From Novilysobacter_A longmucuonensis (GTDB taxonomy: Bacteria; Pseudomonadota; Gammaproteobacteria; Xanthomonadales; Xanthomonadaceae), in NCBI RefSeq assembly GCF_046600735.1, contig NZ_JBJMAW010000005.1, positions 140,009-204,008 on the forward strand: a stretch of DNA of 64,000 bases, written 5' to 3'. The notes under the pieces were generated by a model. It searched no databases. It was not told the origin of the DNA and saw only the letters and a program-made list of their open reading frames with translations. How positions within the stretch are numbered: position 1 is the stretch's first letter; the number at the start of each line of letters is the position of its first letter. The translations under genes were made by a program, and so were the position numbers. Of the stretch, positions 15,302-27,205 are shown one piece after another.

Positions 15302-17068
15302 ATGAAGCACACGAAACTCGTCAGCGCGCTTGCGCTGGGCTTAACGATGGCAATTGGCAGCGGCGCGGCGATGGCCGACGGACCCGACCCGGACCGGGTG
15401 TGGGTCAAGTTCAAACCCGGCAGCAAGGCGCAGGTGCAAATTGCATTGCGCAGCGCCGGCGGCACGGTCCACCACAGTTTCGACAACCTGCGCGCATTCG
15501 CGGTCAGCCTGCCGCCGCAGGCATTGCAGGGCATCAGCAACAATCCAAACGTCGAGTACGTCGAATCCGATGCCCCGCGCTACCCGATGGCGCAGCTGCA
15601 GCCCTACGGCATCGACATGGTGCGTGCGCCGCAGGTCTGGTCGCAGGGCGTCACCGGCGATGGCATCACCGTCTGCGTGATCGATTCGGGCATCCATTCC
15701 GCCCACGAGGATTTTCAGGGTGTCAACCTGGCCGGCGGCTATCCGACCGGTTGGGACAACGACACCTGCGGCCACGGCTCGCACGTGGCCGGCACGATCG
15801 CGGCCAAGAACAACCAGGTCGGCGTGGTCGGCGTCAACACCGGCGCCATTTCGCTGTACACGCTCAAGGTGTTCGATGGCGAGACCTGCGGCTGGAGCTA
15901 CAGCTCGACCCTGATCGATGCGGCCAACCGCTGCGCCGAGGCCGGTGCCAAGGTCATCAACATGAGCCTGGGCGGTGGTCGCGCCAGCGTGACCGAGGAG
16001 AACGGTTTCCAGTCGCTCTACGACGCCGGCGTGCTGCACGTGGCGGCCGCGGGCAACGACGGCAACACCTCGCACAGCTACCCGGCCTCGTACGACAGCG
16101 TGGTGTCGGTCGCGGCGCTGGACAGCACCAAGCAGCTTGCGACGTTCTCCCAGCGCACCAACCAGGTCGAACTGGCGGCGCCGGGCGTGGGCGTGCTCAG
16201 CACCGTGCCGCAGATCTCGGCCAGTGCATCGGTCGACGGGATTTCCTACATCGTCTCGTCGCTCGAGTTCACCCATGAAGGCAGCGCCAGCGGCGCGACG
16301 GTCAACGGCGGTCTGTGCGACAGCGCCGGCAGCTGGACCGGCCAGGTGGTGCTGTGCGAGCGCGGTTCAATTTCCTTCGCCGACAAGGTCAACAATGTCT
16401 TCGCCGGCGGTGGCGCCGCGGCGGTAGTCTACAACAACGCGCCCGGTGGCTTCAGCGGCACCCTGGGTACGGCCGGCCCTGCGATCCCGGCGGTCAGCAT
16501 GAGCCAGGAAGACGGCCAGTACCTGGTGGCCAACAAGATCGGCGCAAGCGCCTCGGTCAGCACTATTCCGGACAACCAGGGCAACGGCTACGCCTACTAC
16601 GACGGCACCTCGATGGCGACCCCGCACGTGGCCGGCGTCGCCGCGCTGGTGTGGAGCGCCAACCCGGCCTGGACCAACCAGGAAGTGCGCAACGCCCTGG
16701 CCGTCACCGCCGAGGACCTGGGCGATGCCGGTCGGGACGACTCCTACGGCTGGGGCCTGATCCAGGCCGATGCCGCGCTGGCGGAGTTGCAGAGCGGCGG
16801 CGGGACCACCGAGCCGGAGCCGGAGCCCGATCCGACGTTCACCCTGAGCGGCAGTTCGTACAAGGTGAAGGGCGTCATCCACGTGGACCTCAGCTGGGCC
16901 GGCTCGACCGCCACCAGCTTTGACGTCTACCGCGATGGCGGCCAGATCGCGACCGTGGGCGGTTCCAGCTACACCGACAACACCGGTATGAAGGGCAGCG
17001 TCAACTTGCAGTACCAGGTGTGCGAAGCCGGCACCACGACCTGCACCGCGACGATCACCGTCAACTAA
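15302..17068 (+). CDS. secreted subtilisin-like serine protease with PA domain
   Basis: A 588-residue S8 peptidase. Order: signal peptide (1 to about 25, ending AMA), I9-like propeptide (about 31-90), catalytic domain with Asp128 (VIDSG), His158 (GHGSHVAG) and Ser437 (GTSMATPHVAG). A protease-associated (PA) insertion occupies about residues 320-415. After an acidic linker (TEPEPEPDP) comes a C-terminal fibronectin-like module, FTLSGSSYKVKG onward, with a Cys pair near its end. It is likely an extracellular protease, as is common in lytic Lysobacter relatives. Start ATG follows GGGGAGT. Confidence 0.93.
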   Translation: MKHTKLVSALALGLTMAIGSGAAMADGPDPDRVWVKFKPGSKAQVQIALRSAGGTVHHSFDNLRAFAVSLPPQALQGISNNPNVEYVESDAPRYPMAQLQPYGIDMVRAPQVWSQGVTGDGITVCVIDSGIHSAHEDFQGVNLAGGYPTGWDNDTCGHGSHVAGTIAAKNNQVGVVGVNTGAISLYTLKVFDGETCGWSYSSTLIDAANRCAEAGAKVINMSLGGGRASVTEENGFQSLYDAGVLHVAAAGNDGNTSHSYPASYDSVVSVAALDSTKQLATFSQRTNQVELAAPGVGVLSTVPQISASASVDGISYIVSSLEFTHEGSASGATVNGGLCDSAGSWTGQVVLCERGSISFADKVNNVFAGGGAAAVVYNNAPGGFSGTLGTAGPAIPAVSMSQEDGQYLVANKIGASASVSTIPDNQGNGYAYYDGTSMATPHVAGVAALVWSANPAWTNQEVRNALAVTAEDLGDAGRDDSYGWGLIQADAALAELQSGGGTTEPEPEPDPTFTLSGSSYKVKGVIHVDLSWAGSTATSFDVYRDGGQIATVGGSSYTDNTGMKGSVNLQYQVCEAGTTTCTATITVN

Positions 17069-17100
17069 AGCACTGTCGAAGCATCACGCCTGATGCATTG

Positions 17101-17132
17101 GAAGGGCCCGGAATCCGGGCCCTTTCTCTTTT
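17101..17132 (+). terminator. intrinsic terminator after the S8 protease
   Basis: AAGGGCCCG ... CGGGCCCTT stem with a short AT loop, followed by TCTCTTTT. It starts 33 bases after the stop codon. Confidence 0.8.
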
Positions 17133-17160
17133 GGTCCGCACCGTCGCGTGCCGAAATTCT

Positions 17161-17235
17161 GTAGGAGCGGCTTCAGCCGCGATCGGAGCACCGGTGGGCT
17201 TGGTGGGCCCGGATCGCGGCTGAAGCCGCTCCTAC
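17161..17235. repeat. SMAG-like REP palindrome (family A)
   Basis: Facing copies of GTAGGAGCGGCTTCAGCCGC between the protease terminator and the OmpA lipoprotein gene. The rest of this 321-base gap (17236-17389) shows no gene and presumably holds the lipoprotein promoter. Confidence 0.85.
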
Positions 17236-17389
17236 AAAGGCACATAGGCTCCAGCACATGGGGCGCCGTATTTCGCCCTGCTCGAACGTTGATCTGAATG
17301 AAGCGAGCGCGTCGTCACCCGCCCGTTACGGTCGCGTGCTTAGCTTGTGCCGCATTCAGTACCGCAGCCAACCGTCAGGGAAAAATCCG

Positions 17390-18097
17390 ATGATCAAACA
17401 CACCAGACTTGCGCTCGCCGCAGCCGCCATGACCACGATGCTGGCCGGCTGTGCCACCACCGGCGGCGGCTACTACGGCGGACAGCCGCAACAGTATCCA
17501 CCGCAGGAGGAACAGGACGGCATGAACCGCACGCAGCGCGGCGCCCTGATCGGCGCGGCGGTCGGGGCGGTGGCCGGGCTGCTCAGCGGCGACGATGCCA
17601 CCGAACGACGCCAGCGTGCACTGGTCGGCGTCGGCGTCGGCGGCTTGGCCGGCGGTGCGATCGGCAACTACCAGGACCGCCAGGAGCGCGCCCTGCGCGA
17701 ACGCATGCAGGGCACCGGTGTCGACGTCGTGCGCCAGGGCGACAACATCACCCTGAACATGCCCAACAACATCACCTTCGGCTTCGACAGCGCCAGCCTG
17801 CAGCCGCAGTTCCACAACGTGCTCGACGGCGTCGCCGGCACCCTGCAGGAATACAACCAAACTATCGTCGAGGTCGCCGGCCATACCGACAGCGTCGGTA
17901 CCGATGCCTACAACCAGCAGTTGTCCGAGCGCCGCGCCGCCGCTGTCGGCAACCACCTGATGGGGCAGGGGCTGATGCGCGACCGTTTCATCCTGATAGG
18001 TGCCGGCGAGACCCGCCCGGTCGCCAGCAACGACACCGAGGCCGGCCGGGCGCAGAACCGCCGGGTCGAGATCACCCTGGTGCCGATCCGCAGCTGA
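17390..18097 (+). CDS. OmpA-family lipoprotein with glycine-zipper region
   Basis: A 235-residue outer-membrane lipoprotein. The lipobox LAGC places the modified Cys at residue 21. Two glycine-rich hydrophobic segments (GALIGAAVGAVAGLLSG and VGVGVGGLAGGAIG) form a glycine-zipper region. A C-terminal OmpA peptidoglycan-binding domain follows (FGFDSASLQP, VAGHTDSVGTDAYN, QNRRVEITL). Layout matches the YiaD type. It probably anchors the outer membrane to peptidoglycan. Start ATG 17390 follows AGGGAAAA. Confidence 0.92.
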   Translation: MIKHTRLALAAAAMTTMLAGCATTGGGYYGGQPQQYPPQEEQDGMNRTQRGALIGAAVGAVAGLLSGDDATERRQRALVGVGVGGLAGGAIGNYQDRQERALRERMQGTGVDVVRQGDNITLNMPNNITFGFDSASLQPQFHNVLDGVAGTLQEYNQTIVEVAGHTDSVGTDAYNQQLSERRAAAVGNHLMGQGLMRDRFILIGAGETRPVASNDTEAGRAQNRRVEITLVPIRS

Positions 18098-18122
18098 TCC
18101 TGGCGAGTCATGGATTGCATCG

Positions 18123-18155
18123 AACGGGCCGCACGCAGCGGCCCGTTCTTTTTGG
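18123..18155 (+). terminator. intrinsic terminator after the OmpA lipoprotein
   Basis: AACGGGCCGC ... GCGGCCCGTT stem, ACGCA loop, then CTTTTT. Confidence 0.85.
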
Positions 18156-18177
18156 CGCACGTGACGGACCGCGGCGT

Positions 18178-18459
18178 TTACCGGTCGCGTTGGCGGATTC
18201 CATCCTCCGGCTCGTCGCGCGCATCCTTGCCGAGCTTGAGGCGCTCGAACGCATTCAACAGCGTCAACACGATCAAGGTCAGGGCGGTCGCTGCCATGGC
18301 CAGCACATAGTGGCCGAAACCGGTGGCCACGCCGATGACCGCCACCATGAGCAGCGAGGCGGCGGTGGTGATGCCGGCGATGGTGCCGCTGCCGCGGCGC
18401 GCGAAGATGGTGCCGGCGCCGATGAACGACACCCCGGCGACCACCGCCTCTACCGACAA
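18178..18459 (-). pseudogene. MgtC/SapB-family fragment, N-terminus missing
   Basis: A 93-residue open frame matching the MgtC family membrane core: VAGVSFIGAGTIFARRGSG, then the GITTAASLLMVAVIG helix and a further helix before a charged C-terminus. MgtC-type membrane domains normally have more N-terminal helices carrying acidic and Arg residues, and these are absent here. Homology begins within a few codons of the apparent start, exactly where a histidine-kinase fragment begins on the opposite strand. It is best read as a truncated gene. Confidence 0.75.
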
Positions 18460-18538
18460 CGGCGTCGGAATCCCGCAGGCGGCGCGGGCGCACCTGTTCC
18501 AGTCCTTTCAGCAGGCCGAGGTTTCGCCAGCATCAACA
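18455..18538 (+). pseudogene. histidine-kinase ATPase-domain fragment
   Basis: The plus strand encodes DNGVGIPQAARAHLFQSF followed by QQAE, the G1 box and following helix of a sensor-kinase HATPase domain. Nothing upstream in this frame is kinase-like, and it runs into REP repeats at 18546. It is a relic of about 28 codons abutting the MgtC fragment. Confidence 0.7.
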
Positions 18539-18545
18539 AGCACCT

Positions 18546-18675
18546 GTAGGAGCCGCATCAGCCGCGCACGCCGCCCTTGTAGGAGCGGCTTCAGCCGCGA
18601 GCTCTTCGATCCGGCCGGCGAAAATTTCCGCCTGCGGGCAGCCATGTACAGCTTCGCGGCTGAAGCCGCTCCTAC
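18546..18675. repeat. REP cluster (variant single copy plus family A palindrome)
   Basis: A variant GTAGGAGCCGCATCAGCCGC at 18546 precedes a full family A palindrome (18579-18675). The following 18676-18984 has no gene that I can support; it must contain the promoter of the DUF4402 gene. Confidence 0.8.
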
Positions 18676-18984
18676 AAAGAGCGCTGAGCCGCCTTGAACC
18701 GGCCGATTGCATCGGGCCGACCACCAGATAACGAAAACTTGACATTCGACACAGTACCGGCCGTCGAATGCGCCGATGATGCGCCTGCACGATAACGGCA
18801 TACCGGTTCGAAAGAACGGGACGCAAAGCTACCGGCCTACAGGCGATTCGCCCATGGCAGCGGGGCTACCGAATGCAACTCAGCGATTCCTCGACAGGCC
18901 GCACCGGCCTGCACCGATGAGCCCAGGTTGCCGTGCCTCGCTACCACGCGAGTACCACTTCGCAATTAACCAGGGGCTATTCCC

Positions 18985-19512
18985 ATGAGCATGAAAACCA
19001 TCGTCGTCAGCGCCATCGCGCTGAGTGCTGCCGCGTTTGCGTCCACCAGCATCGCGGCCGAGGCCACCGCCAGTGGCACCGGTACCGTCATCAAGCCGAT
19101 CGCCATCGTCAAGGCGGTCGACCTCGTTTTTGGTGAGTTCGCGCCGGGTGCAGGCGGCAGTGTCACCGTCAGCACCAGCGGTGCGCGCACCGCGACCGGC
19201 GCCATCCTCTCGACCGTCGGCAGCTCGCCTACCGCAGCCAAGTTCGACGTCACCGGCGAGGCCGATGCCACCTACAGCATCGCGATCGCCCCGTCCGCCA
19301 ACCTGGCGGATACCGCCACCACGCCGAACACGATGGCGCTGGAAACCTTCAGCGACCTGACCGCTGGCAACGCGGTCACCGGTAACGTCGCGACCGGCAC
19401 CCTGACTGCCGGTGCGCAGTCGATCTATGTCGGCGGCAAGTTGACCGTCGGTGCAACCCAGGCCGCCGGCACCTACAGCGGCAACGTCAAGGTCACCGTC
19501 GAGTACAACTGA
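18985..19512 (+). CDS. DUF4402-domain secreted protein (candidate fibre subunit) 1
   Basis: A 175-residue exported protein with a Sec signal peptide (cut about residue 24-25, after SIAA). The mature part is Gly/Ala/Thr-rich beta-sandwich-like sequence with the DUF4402 pattern: FGEFAPG...GSVTVS near the start, KFDVTGEADATYSIA in the middle, and TYSGNVKVTVEYN at the end. The C-terminal alternating strand ending in Tyr-Asn resembles pilin-type donor or acceptor strands (inference). The next three genes encode a second DUF4402 protein, a PapD-like chaperone and an usher-like protein, so a surface-fibre subunit role is likely. Confidence 0.85.
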   Translation: MSMKTIVVSAIALSAAAFASTSIAAEATASGTGTVIKPIAIVKAVDLVFGEFAPGAGGSVTVSTSGARTATGAILSTVGSSPTAAKFDVTGEADATYSIAIAPSANLADTATTPNTMALETFSDLTAGNAVTGNVATGTLTAGAQSIYVGGKLTVGATQAAGTYSGNVKVTVEYN

Positions 19513-19568
19513 GCGTTCGGCACGACAGCGAAAATGGCGCGGCATTGATGCCGCGCGATCTGGCGGAG

Positions 19569-19598
19569 CAAGGCGGGCATGTCCCGCCTTGTTTCTTT
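19569..19598 (+). terminator. intrinsic terminator between the two DUF4402 genes
   Basis: CAAGGCGGG ... CCCGCCTTG with a short loop, then TTTCTTT. This is likely partial termination that would make subunit 1 more abundant than downstream products. Confidence 0.7.
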
Positions 19599-19642
19599 AG
19601 ACTGGCGAGCAGTGAATCCCGGTTGCTGACGAGATCGGTGTG

Positions 19643-20107
19643 ATGCATTCCGCGAATCCGCATCGTCTCCTGATCGCACTGGCATGTGCTGCGGCTCTTG
19701 GGCCTGCGGCCGCCGCCGAGGTAGTCATCAGCAACGTCCAGCCATTGGCCTTTGGCAGCTTCACCGCCGGCCCCGGTTCGGTCACCGTGGGTGCCGATGG
19801 TGCCCGCGTGACATCGGGCAACGTGGTGGTGCTTGGCACCGACCCCGGCCAGGCAGCGCAGTTCGTCGTCACCGGCGATGCCAACACCAGCTTTGCGGTG
19901 ACGCTGCCCGCCGACGGTGTGGTGACGCTCGGCAATGGCAGCCTGAACATGCCGGTGAACGCTTTCACCAGCAGCCCCGCATCCACCGGTGTGTTGTCCG
20001 GTGGCGGCAGCCTGACCTTGAACGTAGGCGCCACACTCGAGGTCGCCGCCGGTCAGTCCGCCGGCGGCTACTCAGGCAGCTTCACGGTGGTCGTCAACTA
20101 CAACTGA
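19643..20107 (+). CDS. DUF4402-domain secreted protein (candidate fibre subunit) 2
   Basis: A 154-residue paralogue of the upstream gene. It has a signal peptide (HRLLIALACAAALGPAAAA), FGSFTAGPGSVTVG, a central QFVVTGDANTSFAVTLP strand pair and the end YSGSFTVVVNYN. A GTG at 19640 directly before the ATG is an alternative start. There is a short gap to the chaperone gene (55 bases), so it is probably co-transcribed with chaperone and usher. Two paralogous subunits could be a major and a minor (tip or anchor) component. Confidence 0.85.
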   Translation: MHSANPHRLLIALACAAALGPAAAAEVVISNVQPLAFGSFTAGPGSVTVGADGARVTSGNVVVLGTDPGQAAQFVVTGDANTSFAVTLPADGVVTLGNGSLNMPVNAFTSSPASTGVLSGGGSLTLNVGATLEVAAGQSAGGYSGSFTVVVNYN

Positions 20108-20162
20108 TTCACCCGGATGCGCCTATGGTCTGGCGTGTCAGCCCCGCCAACAGGAAGACGCC

Positions 20163-21071
20163 ATGCCGTCCTTGATGGACCCCGTAACCACGACCGCAGC
20201 CACCATGCAGGGCGCGGGCCCGATGACCCGCATCCAGCGGCGCTGGCCGGCAGTGACGGCACTACTCGCACTGCTGTCGCTGTTCGCCGCTCCGGCATCG
20301 GCGCAGTTGATGGTGCATCCGACCCGCATCGTGCTGGAGCAGAACCAGCGCTCGGCACAGATGGAGATCATCAACAACAGCGACGAGGCCGCGACCTACC
20401 TGATCACGCTGGTCAACCGGCGGATGGACGAGCACGGCGGGTTTTCGGAGGTCGATGAGCCCGCCGCCGGCGAGCTGTTCGCCGACCCGATGCTGCGCTA
20501 TTCGCCGCGGCGGGTGAGGCTCGCGCCCGGTGCGGGACAGGTGATCCGCATCATGGCGAGGAAACCGGCCGGGCTCGCACCGGACGAATACCGCTCGCAC
20601 CTGTTGTTCGCCCAGCAGCCCGATCCGATCGGAACGCGCGATGCCGGGACCACCGATGCCGGCCAGACCGAGGAGATCGGCGTCGCCCTTACCGCGCTGA
20701 TCGGCGTATCGATTCCGGTGATCGTGCGCCACGGCGAGACGGCGGCCGAGGTGTCGCTGACCGATCTGGCTCTGCAGGGCGCCGTCGCCGGCCAGCCACC
20801 AATGCTGTCGCTGGACATGCAGCGCAGCGGCAACCAATCGGTATACGGCGACCTCACTGTCAGCTTTGCGCCGACGGGCGGCGCGGCGCAGGTGGTCGGA
20901 CGTGCAGGCGGCGTGGCGGTGTACACGCCCAACGCGGTGCGGCAGGTCAAGCTGCTGCTGGACCCGCCGGACGGCCTGGTCCTGGCTGATGGCGTGCTCA
21001 CGGTGCGCTATCGCGAGAAACCCGAGCAGGGCGGGGCACTGCTGGCCGAGGCCTCGCTGCGGCTCCCCTGA
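20163..21071 (+). CDS. PapD-like periplasmic pilus chaperone
   Basis: An exported chaperone of up to 302 residues. After the signal peptide (cut at PASAQ), the sequence LMVHPTRIVLEQNQRSAQMEIINNSDE is the first strand region of a PapD-type immunoglobulin domain. RRVRLAPGAGQVIRIMARKP matches the conserved edge segment. A second domain runs from about residue 180. The ATG at 20163 has a strong AGGAAG site but gives a long n-region; an ATG at 20223 (MTRIQRRWP) gives a more usual signal peptide. It would fold and deliver the DUF4402 subunits to the adjacent outer-membrane protein. Confidence 0.87.
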   Translation: MPSLMDPVTTTAATMQGAGPMTRIQRRWPAVTALLALLSLFAAPASAQLMVHPTRIVLEQNQRSAQMEIINNSDEAATYLITLVNRRMDEHGGFSEVDEPAAGELFADPMLRYSPRRVRLAPGAGQVIRIMARKPAGLAPDEYRSHLLFAQQPDPIGTRDAGTTDAGQTEEIGVALTALIGVSIPVIVRHGETAAEVSLTDLALQGAVAGQPPMLSLDMQRSGNQSVYGDLTVSFAPTGGAAQVVGRAGGVAVYTPNAVRQVKLLLDPPDGLVLADGVLTVRYREKPEQGGALLAEASLRLP

Positions 21072-21139
21072 GCCGCATCCTCGATGGATCTCATGCCGGT
21101 GCGGGTCGTCCTGCTGCGAGGAGCCTCGAAGCCCGACAC

Positions 21140-23893
<2,754 letters not shown>

Positions 23894-23914
23894 GCGGGCC
23901 GGGGTGTGCGCTTT

Positions 23915-24084
23915 GTAGGAGAGCCGCATGGGCGCTACGCACGCGGCCGCGTCACTCCACATCGCGGGCATGGCCCGCTCCTACAATAACGCGGGCCTTT
24001 GTAGGAGCGCCCCATGGGCGCGATGCAGGTCGCGGTGAAGCCCCGGCCACCTTACAGGACCGGGAACCATTTATAGGAGCGGCT
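23915..24084. repeat. tandem REP-like elements of three kinds
   Basis: The gap between the usher-like gene and treY holds GTAGGAGAGCCGCATGGGCG paired with CATGGCCCGCTCCTAC (23915-23984), a family B copy (24001-24022) and a diverged family A copy starting TATAGGAGCGG at 24072. The last copy runs on into the treY stop codon. Confidence 0.8.
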
Positions 24085-26937
24085 TCAGCCGCGAGCTTGT
24101 CCAATCAGCACGCTCATCGGCCAAGGATCGAGCAGTTCCCGCACCAATGTGGCGCCTGCGAGGCGGCGCGTGTGTCCGGTCAGGGCTTCACGCCACTGGC
24201 CCGGCGGCAGGTCGAGCGTCGTATCTTCCCAGCGCTGCGGGTCAATCCGGGGCGTCTGCGCGTCCGGTCCCAGCAGCGGCCAGCCCAGGCGCGGTGCGAT
24301 GACTACCGCGACCTCGTCGCGGTGCCGTCGCTGGAACGCGATCGCGTGGGTCGCGCGCGCACCACGCAGCGTCAGCGGGTGGTAGTCGCCGTCGGCGAAC
24401 AGCGCGGGGCATTCGCGGCGTGTGGCCAGCACGCGCCCGATCAGCCGCTGTTTCAGGCGCCCGTCGCGCCACTGATGGAACAACTGCTCAAGCGGCGGCT
24501 GCTCGCGCAGGCCAGCCTCGCGCGCTGGGTAGTCGACCGCGGCACGGTTGTCCGGATCGACCAGCGAGAAGTCCCAGAACTCGGTGCCCTGATACAGGTC
24601 CGGCACACCCGGCGTGGTCAGGCGCAGCACGGACTGGGTCAGGCTGTTGAGAGCGCCGGCTGCGGCGATCGACTGTGCGAAGTGCGCCAGCTCGCTAACG
24701 AACCCGTTGCCCGGTTCGCATGATAGGCAGGCGTGCAGGAACCTCTGGCAAGCCGCTTCGTAGGGTTCGTTGGGTTGCGCCCAGCCGGAATGGCGTTTGG
24801 CCTCGCGCAGCGATTTCTGCTGCCAGCCGCCAATGCGTGCGGCAAACGCGTCCGCGCCGCCGCCGTCGTCCGCTGCGAGCCCGAGCGGCCAGGCGCCGAC
24901 CAGCATCTGGTACAGCATCAGCTCGTCAGCGGCATCGGGCGCGGGCGCGCCATCCACGTCGCTGCGCAGGCCCACATTGCGTGCGCGCCAGGCATGCACC
25001 CGGGTCGACCACACCTGCGGCAGTTCGCTGAGCACCGCCAGCCGCGCCCGCGTATCCTCGCCGCGTTTGTGGTCGTGGGTGGCGGTGGCCAGCAGGGTGT
25101 ACGGCGTGGTGCGCTGCCGTTGCCGACAAGCCTCGTGGAAAGCATCGACCGACAGCGCGAAGTGGTCCGGCTCGGCGCCGACTTCGTTGCGCGAGAGCAG
25201 CCGGCCGTAGCGGTAGAAGGTGGTGTCCTCGATCGCCTTGGCCGCGACCGGCGGGGTCAGGCGCTGGAAGCAGGTGATCGCGTACGCGGTTTCGTCCGCG
25301 GCGCCGGGCGGGGCATCGCCCGACAGCCAACGCAGCAGCAGCGCCATCGTAGCGTCGTCGAATTCGGCGCCGGACACGCGGGCCGATCGCGCGGCCCGGG
25401 CCAGTATCTGCACGTCCAGCCGATCGCATCCGGCCGCATCCACGTAGGTGCGGTACACCGGGAAGTGCACGATCAACTCAACCAGCGCCATGCGCAGCGC
25501 CTCCGGGGCGATCGGTGCATCGGCGCGTCCGGACAGCGCCTGCAGGGCGCGGACGGTGGCGTCGAGATCGGCGGCGAAGTTCTGCAGCGTCATCTGGCGC
25601 CGCGCGGCCAATGCCTGCGTCGCGTAGTCGGCCGGCCCGGCCAGCTCTTGCCACAGCTGGGCCATTGGCGCCGCGCCATCGAGGTCGTGCAGCAACGCGC
25701 CGACCTGATCCATGAACTCGTAACCAGTGGTGCCATCGACCGGCCAGTCTCCGCGCAGCGTTTCGTCGGGCGCGAGGATCTTCTCGACGATGAGCCAGGC
25801 CGGCCCGCGCGCGGCCTCGGCCGGACGCTGATGCTGCACTGCATGCAGGCGCTCGCGCAGCCGCCGGCAGTAACCACGCGGGTCGACCAGGCCGTCGATG
25901 TGGTCGATGCGCAGGCCGTCGACCAACCCCTGCGCGTAGAGCTGCAGCACCAGTGCGTGGCTGGCCTCGAACACGTGCTCGCGATCGGGACGGATCGCGA
26001 CCAGCTCGTTGATATCGAAGAACCGGCGCCAGTTGATCCGGCGCCAGGCGTCGGTCCAGTGCGCAAGCAGGTAGGGCTGGCGCGAGAGCAGCGCGTCGAC
26101 GCGCTCGCGGCCGCTGGGCGATGCCGACGCGTAGCGCGCGAGCGCGGCATCGAGCGCGGCGCGTCCATGGCCGGTCCGCGCGTGCACGTGCAACGCGGCG
26201 AGCGCCCGCTCGAAGGGCTCGCCGGGTGCGGCGCTGTCGAACAGGCGTGCGAGTCCGACCAGTTCGTCGACTCCGCCGAGCACCCTCGCATACGCCCTTG
26301 CCGCAAGCGGGAAGCGCTGGTCGGCGGTGACGAGGTATATCCGGGCGGTGCTGCCGCCGTGGCGTGGCTGCACCTGCGCCGTGGATTGCGGCTGCGCGGG
26401 GGCGGTAGGGGATGCGGAGGCGATGAGGTCTGCGCGTGCGCCGGCTTGCGCATCGTCTGCATCGAGCTGCAGATGGAACCCACCCTCGGCCAGAATGTCG
26501 TCTCGCTCGCGGCCCAACGTCGGTACCAGCACCCGGCCGTGCAGGTCGGCGTCCGGCGAGTTCCAGTCGATGTCGAAATAGTCGGCGTAGTCGCTGTCGC
26601 GGCCCCACTCGAGCACGTCGCGCCACCACGGGTTCTCGATGCTCGCGGCCATGTGGTTGGGCACGATGTCCAGCACCAGGCCCATGCCGTGCGCGCGCAG
26701 TGCGGCGACCAGCCGCCGCAGCGCCTCTAAACCGCCGAGCTCGGGATTGATGCGGCCCGGGTCGATTACGTCGTAGCCGTGGCTTGAACCGGCGCGTGCG
26801 GCCAGCAGTGGGGAGGCGTAGATATGGCTGATGCCGAGCGCGGCGTAGTAGGGGACGGTGGCGGCGGCATCGTCCAAGGTAAAGCCGGCATTGAACTGCA
26901 GGCGCGCAGTGGCGCGGGGTGGGTCGGGTACGGTCAT
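24085..26937 (-). CDS. treY: maltooligosyl trehalose synthase
   Basis: A 950-residue GH13 enzyme that isomerises the reducing-end alpha-1,4 bond of a maltodextrin to alpha-1,1, giving maltooligosyl trehalose. Motifs: ARLQFNAGFTLDDA at the start, HGYDVIDPGRINPELGG, nucleophile Asp in LRIDHIDGLVDP, acid Glu in WLIVEKILAPDE and VDGTTGYEFM. The start at 26937 gives MTVPDPPRATARLQF; a longer frame exists but runs through repeats. The stop and last residues (QARG) are encoded inside a REP arm. Last gene of the alpha-glucan cluster, 268 bases after malQ. Confidence 0.95.
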   Translation of the reverse strand: MTVPDPPRATARLQFNAGFTLDDAAATVPYYAALGISHIYASPLLAARAGSSHGYDVIDPGRINPELGGLEALRRLVAALRAHGMGLVLDIVPNHMAASIENPWWRDVLEWGRDSDYADYFDIDWNSPDADLHGRVLVPTLGRERDDILAEGGFHLQLDADDAQAGARADLIASASPTAPAQPQSTAQVQPRHGGSTARIYLVTADQRFPLAARAYARVLGGVDELVGLARLFDSAAPGEPFERALAALHVHARTGHGRAALDAALARYASASPSGRERVDALLSRQPYLLAHWTDAWRRINWRRFFDINELVAIRPDREHVFEASHALVLQLYAQGLVDGLRIDHIDGLVDPRGYCRRLRERLHAVQHQRPAEAARGPAWLIVEKILAPDETLRGDWPVDGTTGYEFMDQVGALLHDLDGAAPMAQLWQELAGPADYATQALAARRQMTLQNFAADLDATVRALQALSGRADAPIAPEALRMALVELIVHFPVYRTYVDAAGCDRLDVQILARAARSARVSGAEFDDATMALLLRWLSGDAPPGAADETAYAITCFQRLTPPVAAKAIEDTTFYRYGRLLSRNEVGAEPDHFALSVDAFHEACRQRQRTTPYTLLATATHDHKRGEDTRARLAVLSELPQVWSTRVHAWRARNVGLRSDVDGAPAPDAADELMLYQMLVGAWPLGLAADDGGGADAFAARIGGWQQKSLREAKRHSGWAQPNEPYEAACQRFLHACLSCEPGNGFVSELAHFAQSIAAAGALNSLTQSVLRLTTPGVPDLYQGTEFWDFSLVDPDNRAAVDYPAREAGLREQPPLEQLFHQWRDGRLKQRLIGRVLATRRECPALFADGDYHPLTLRGARATHAIAFQRRHRDEVAVVIAPRLGWPLLGPDAQTPRIDPQRWEDTTLDLPPGQWREALTGHTRRLAGATLVRELLDPWPMSVLIGQARG

Positions 26938-27013
26938 GGTGAACCCTGGGCACCCCTCGACAGCGGGTTGTTGGGAGTCTGCTGTTGCCGTCGAGCGCCG
27001 ATCCGTCCCCGCC

Positions 27014-27187
27014 CGACCCATCCCCACCCAACCCTCCCCTTGAAGGGGAGGGCTTCAGGGCTTGTCTCCTTCCCCTTCAAGGGGAAGGCCGGGATGGGGA
27101 TGGGTTGGCTGTTGGGTTTGACGTCGACTTGGCGCTTGAGGGCCAACCCATCCCCACCCAACCCTCCCCTTGAAGAGGAGGGCTTCA
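27014..27187. repeat. direct and inverted repeats between malQ and treY
   Basis: CCCATCCCCACCCAACCCTC followed by CCCTTGAAGGGGAGGGCTTC occurs at 27014-27056. A near copy lies at 27142-27187 (GAAGAGG variant), and an inverted relative is at 27061-27109. The unit is a purine/pyrimidine hairpin element seen again in diverged form at 47750-47870. Confidence 0.75.
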
Positions 27188-27205
27188 AAGCAACCGCAGC
27201 GGCTG

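Noticed and set aside
25478..27031. Second long minus-strand frame within treY
   Set aside because: It is an Arg/Ala-rich out-of-frame reading of treY, which has complete catalytic motifs in the other frame.
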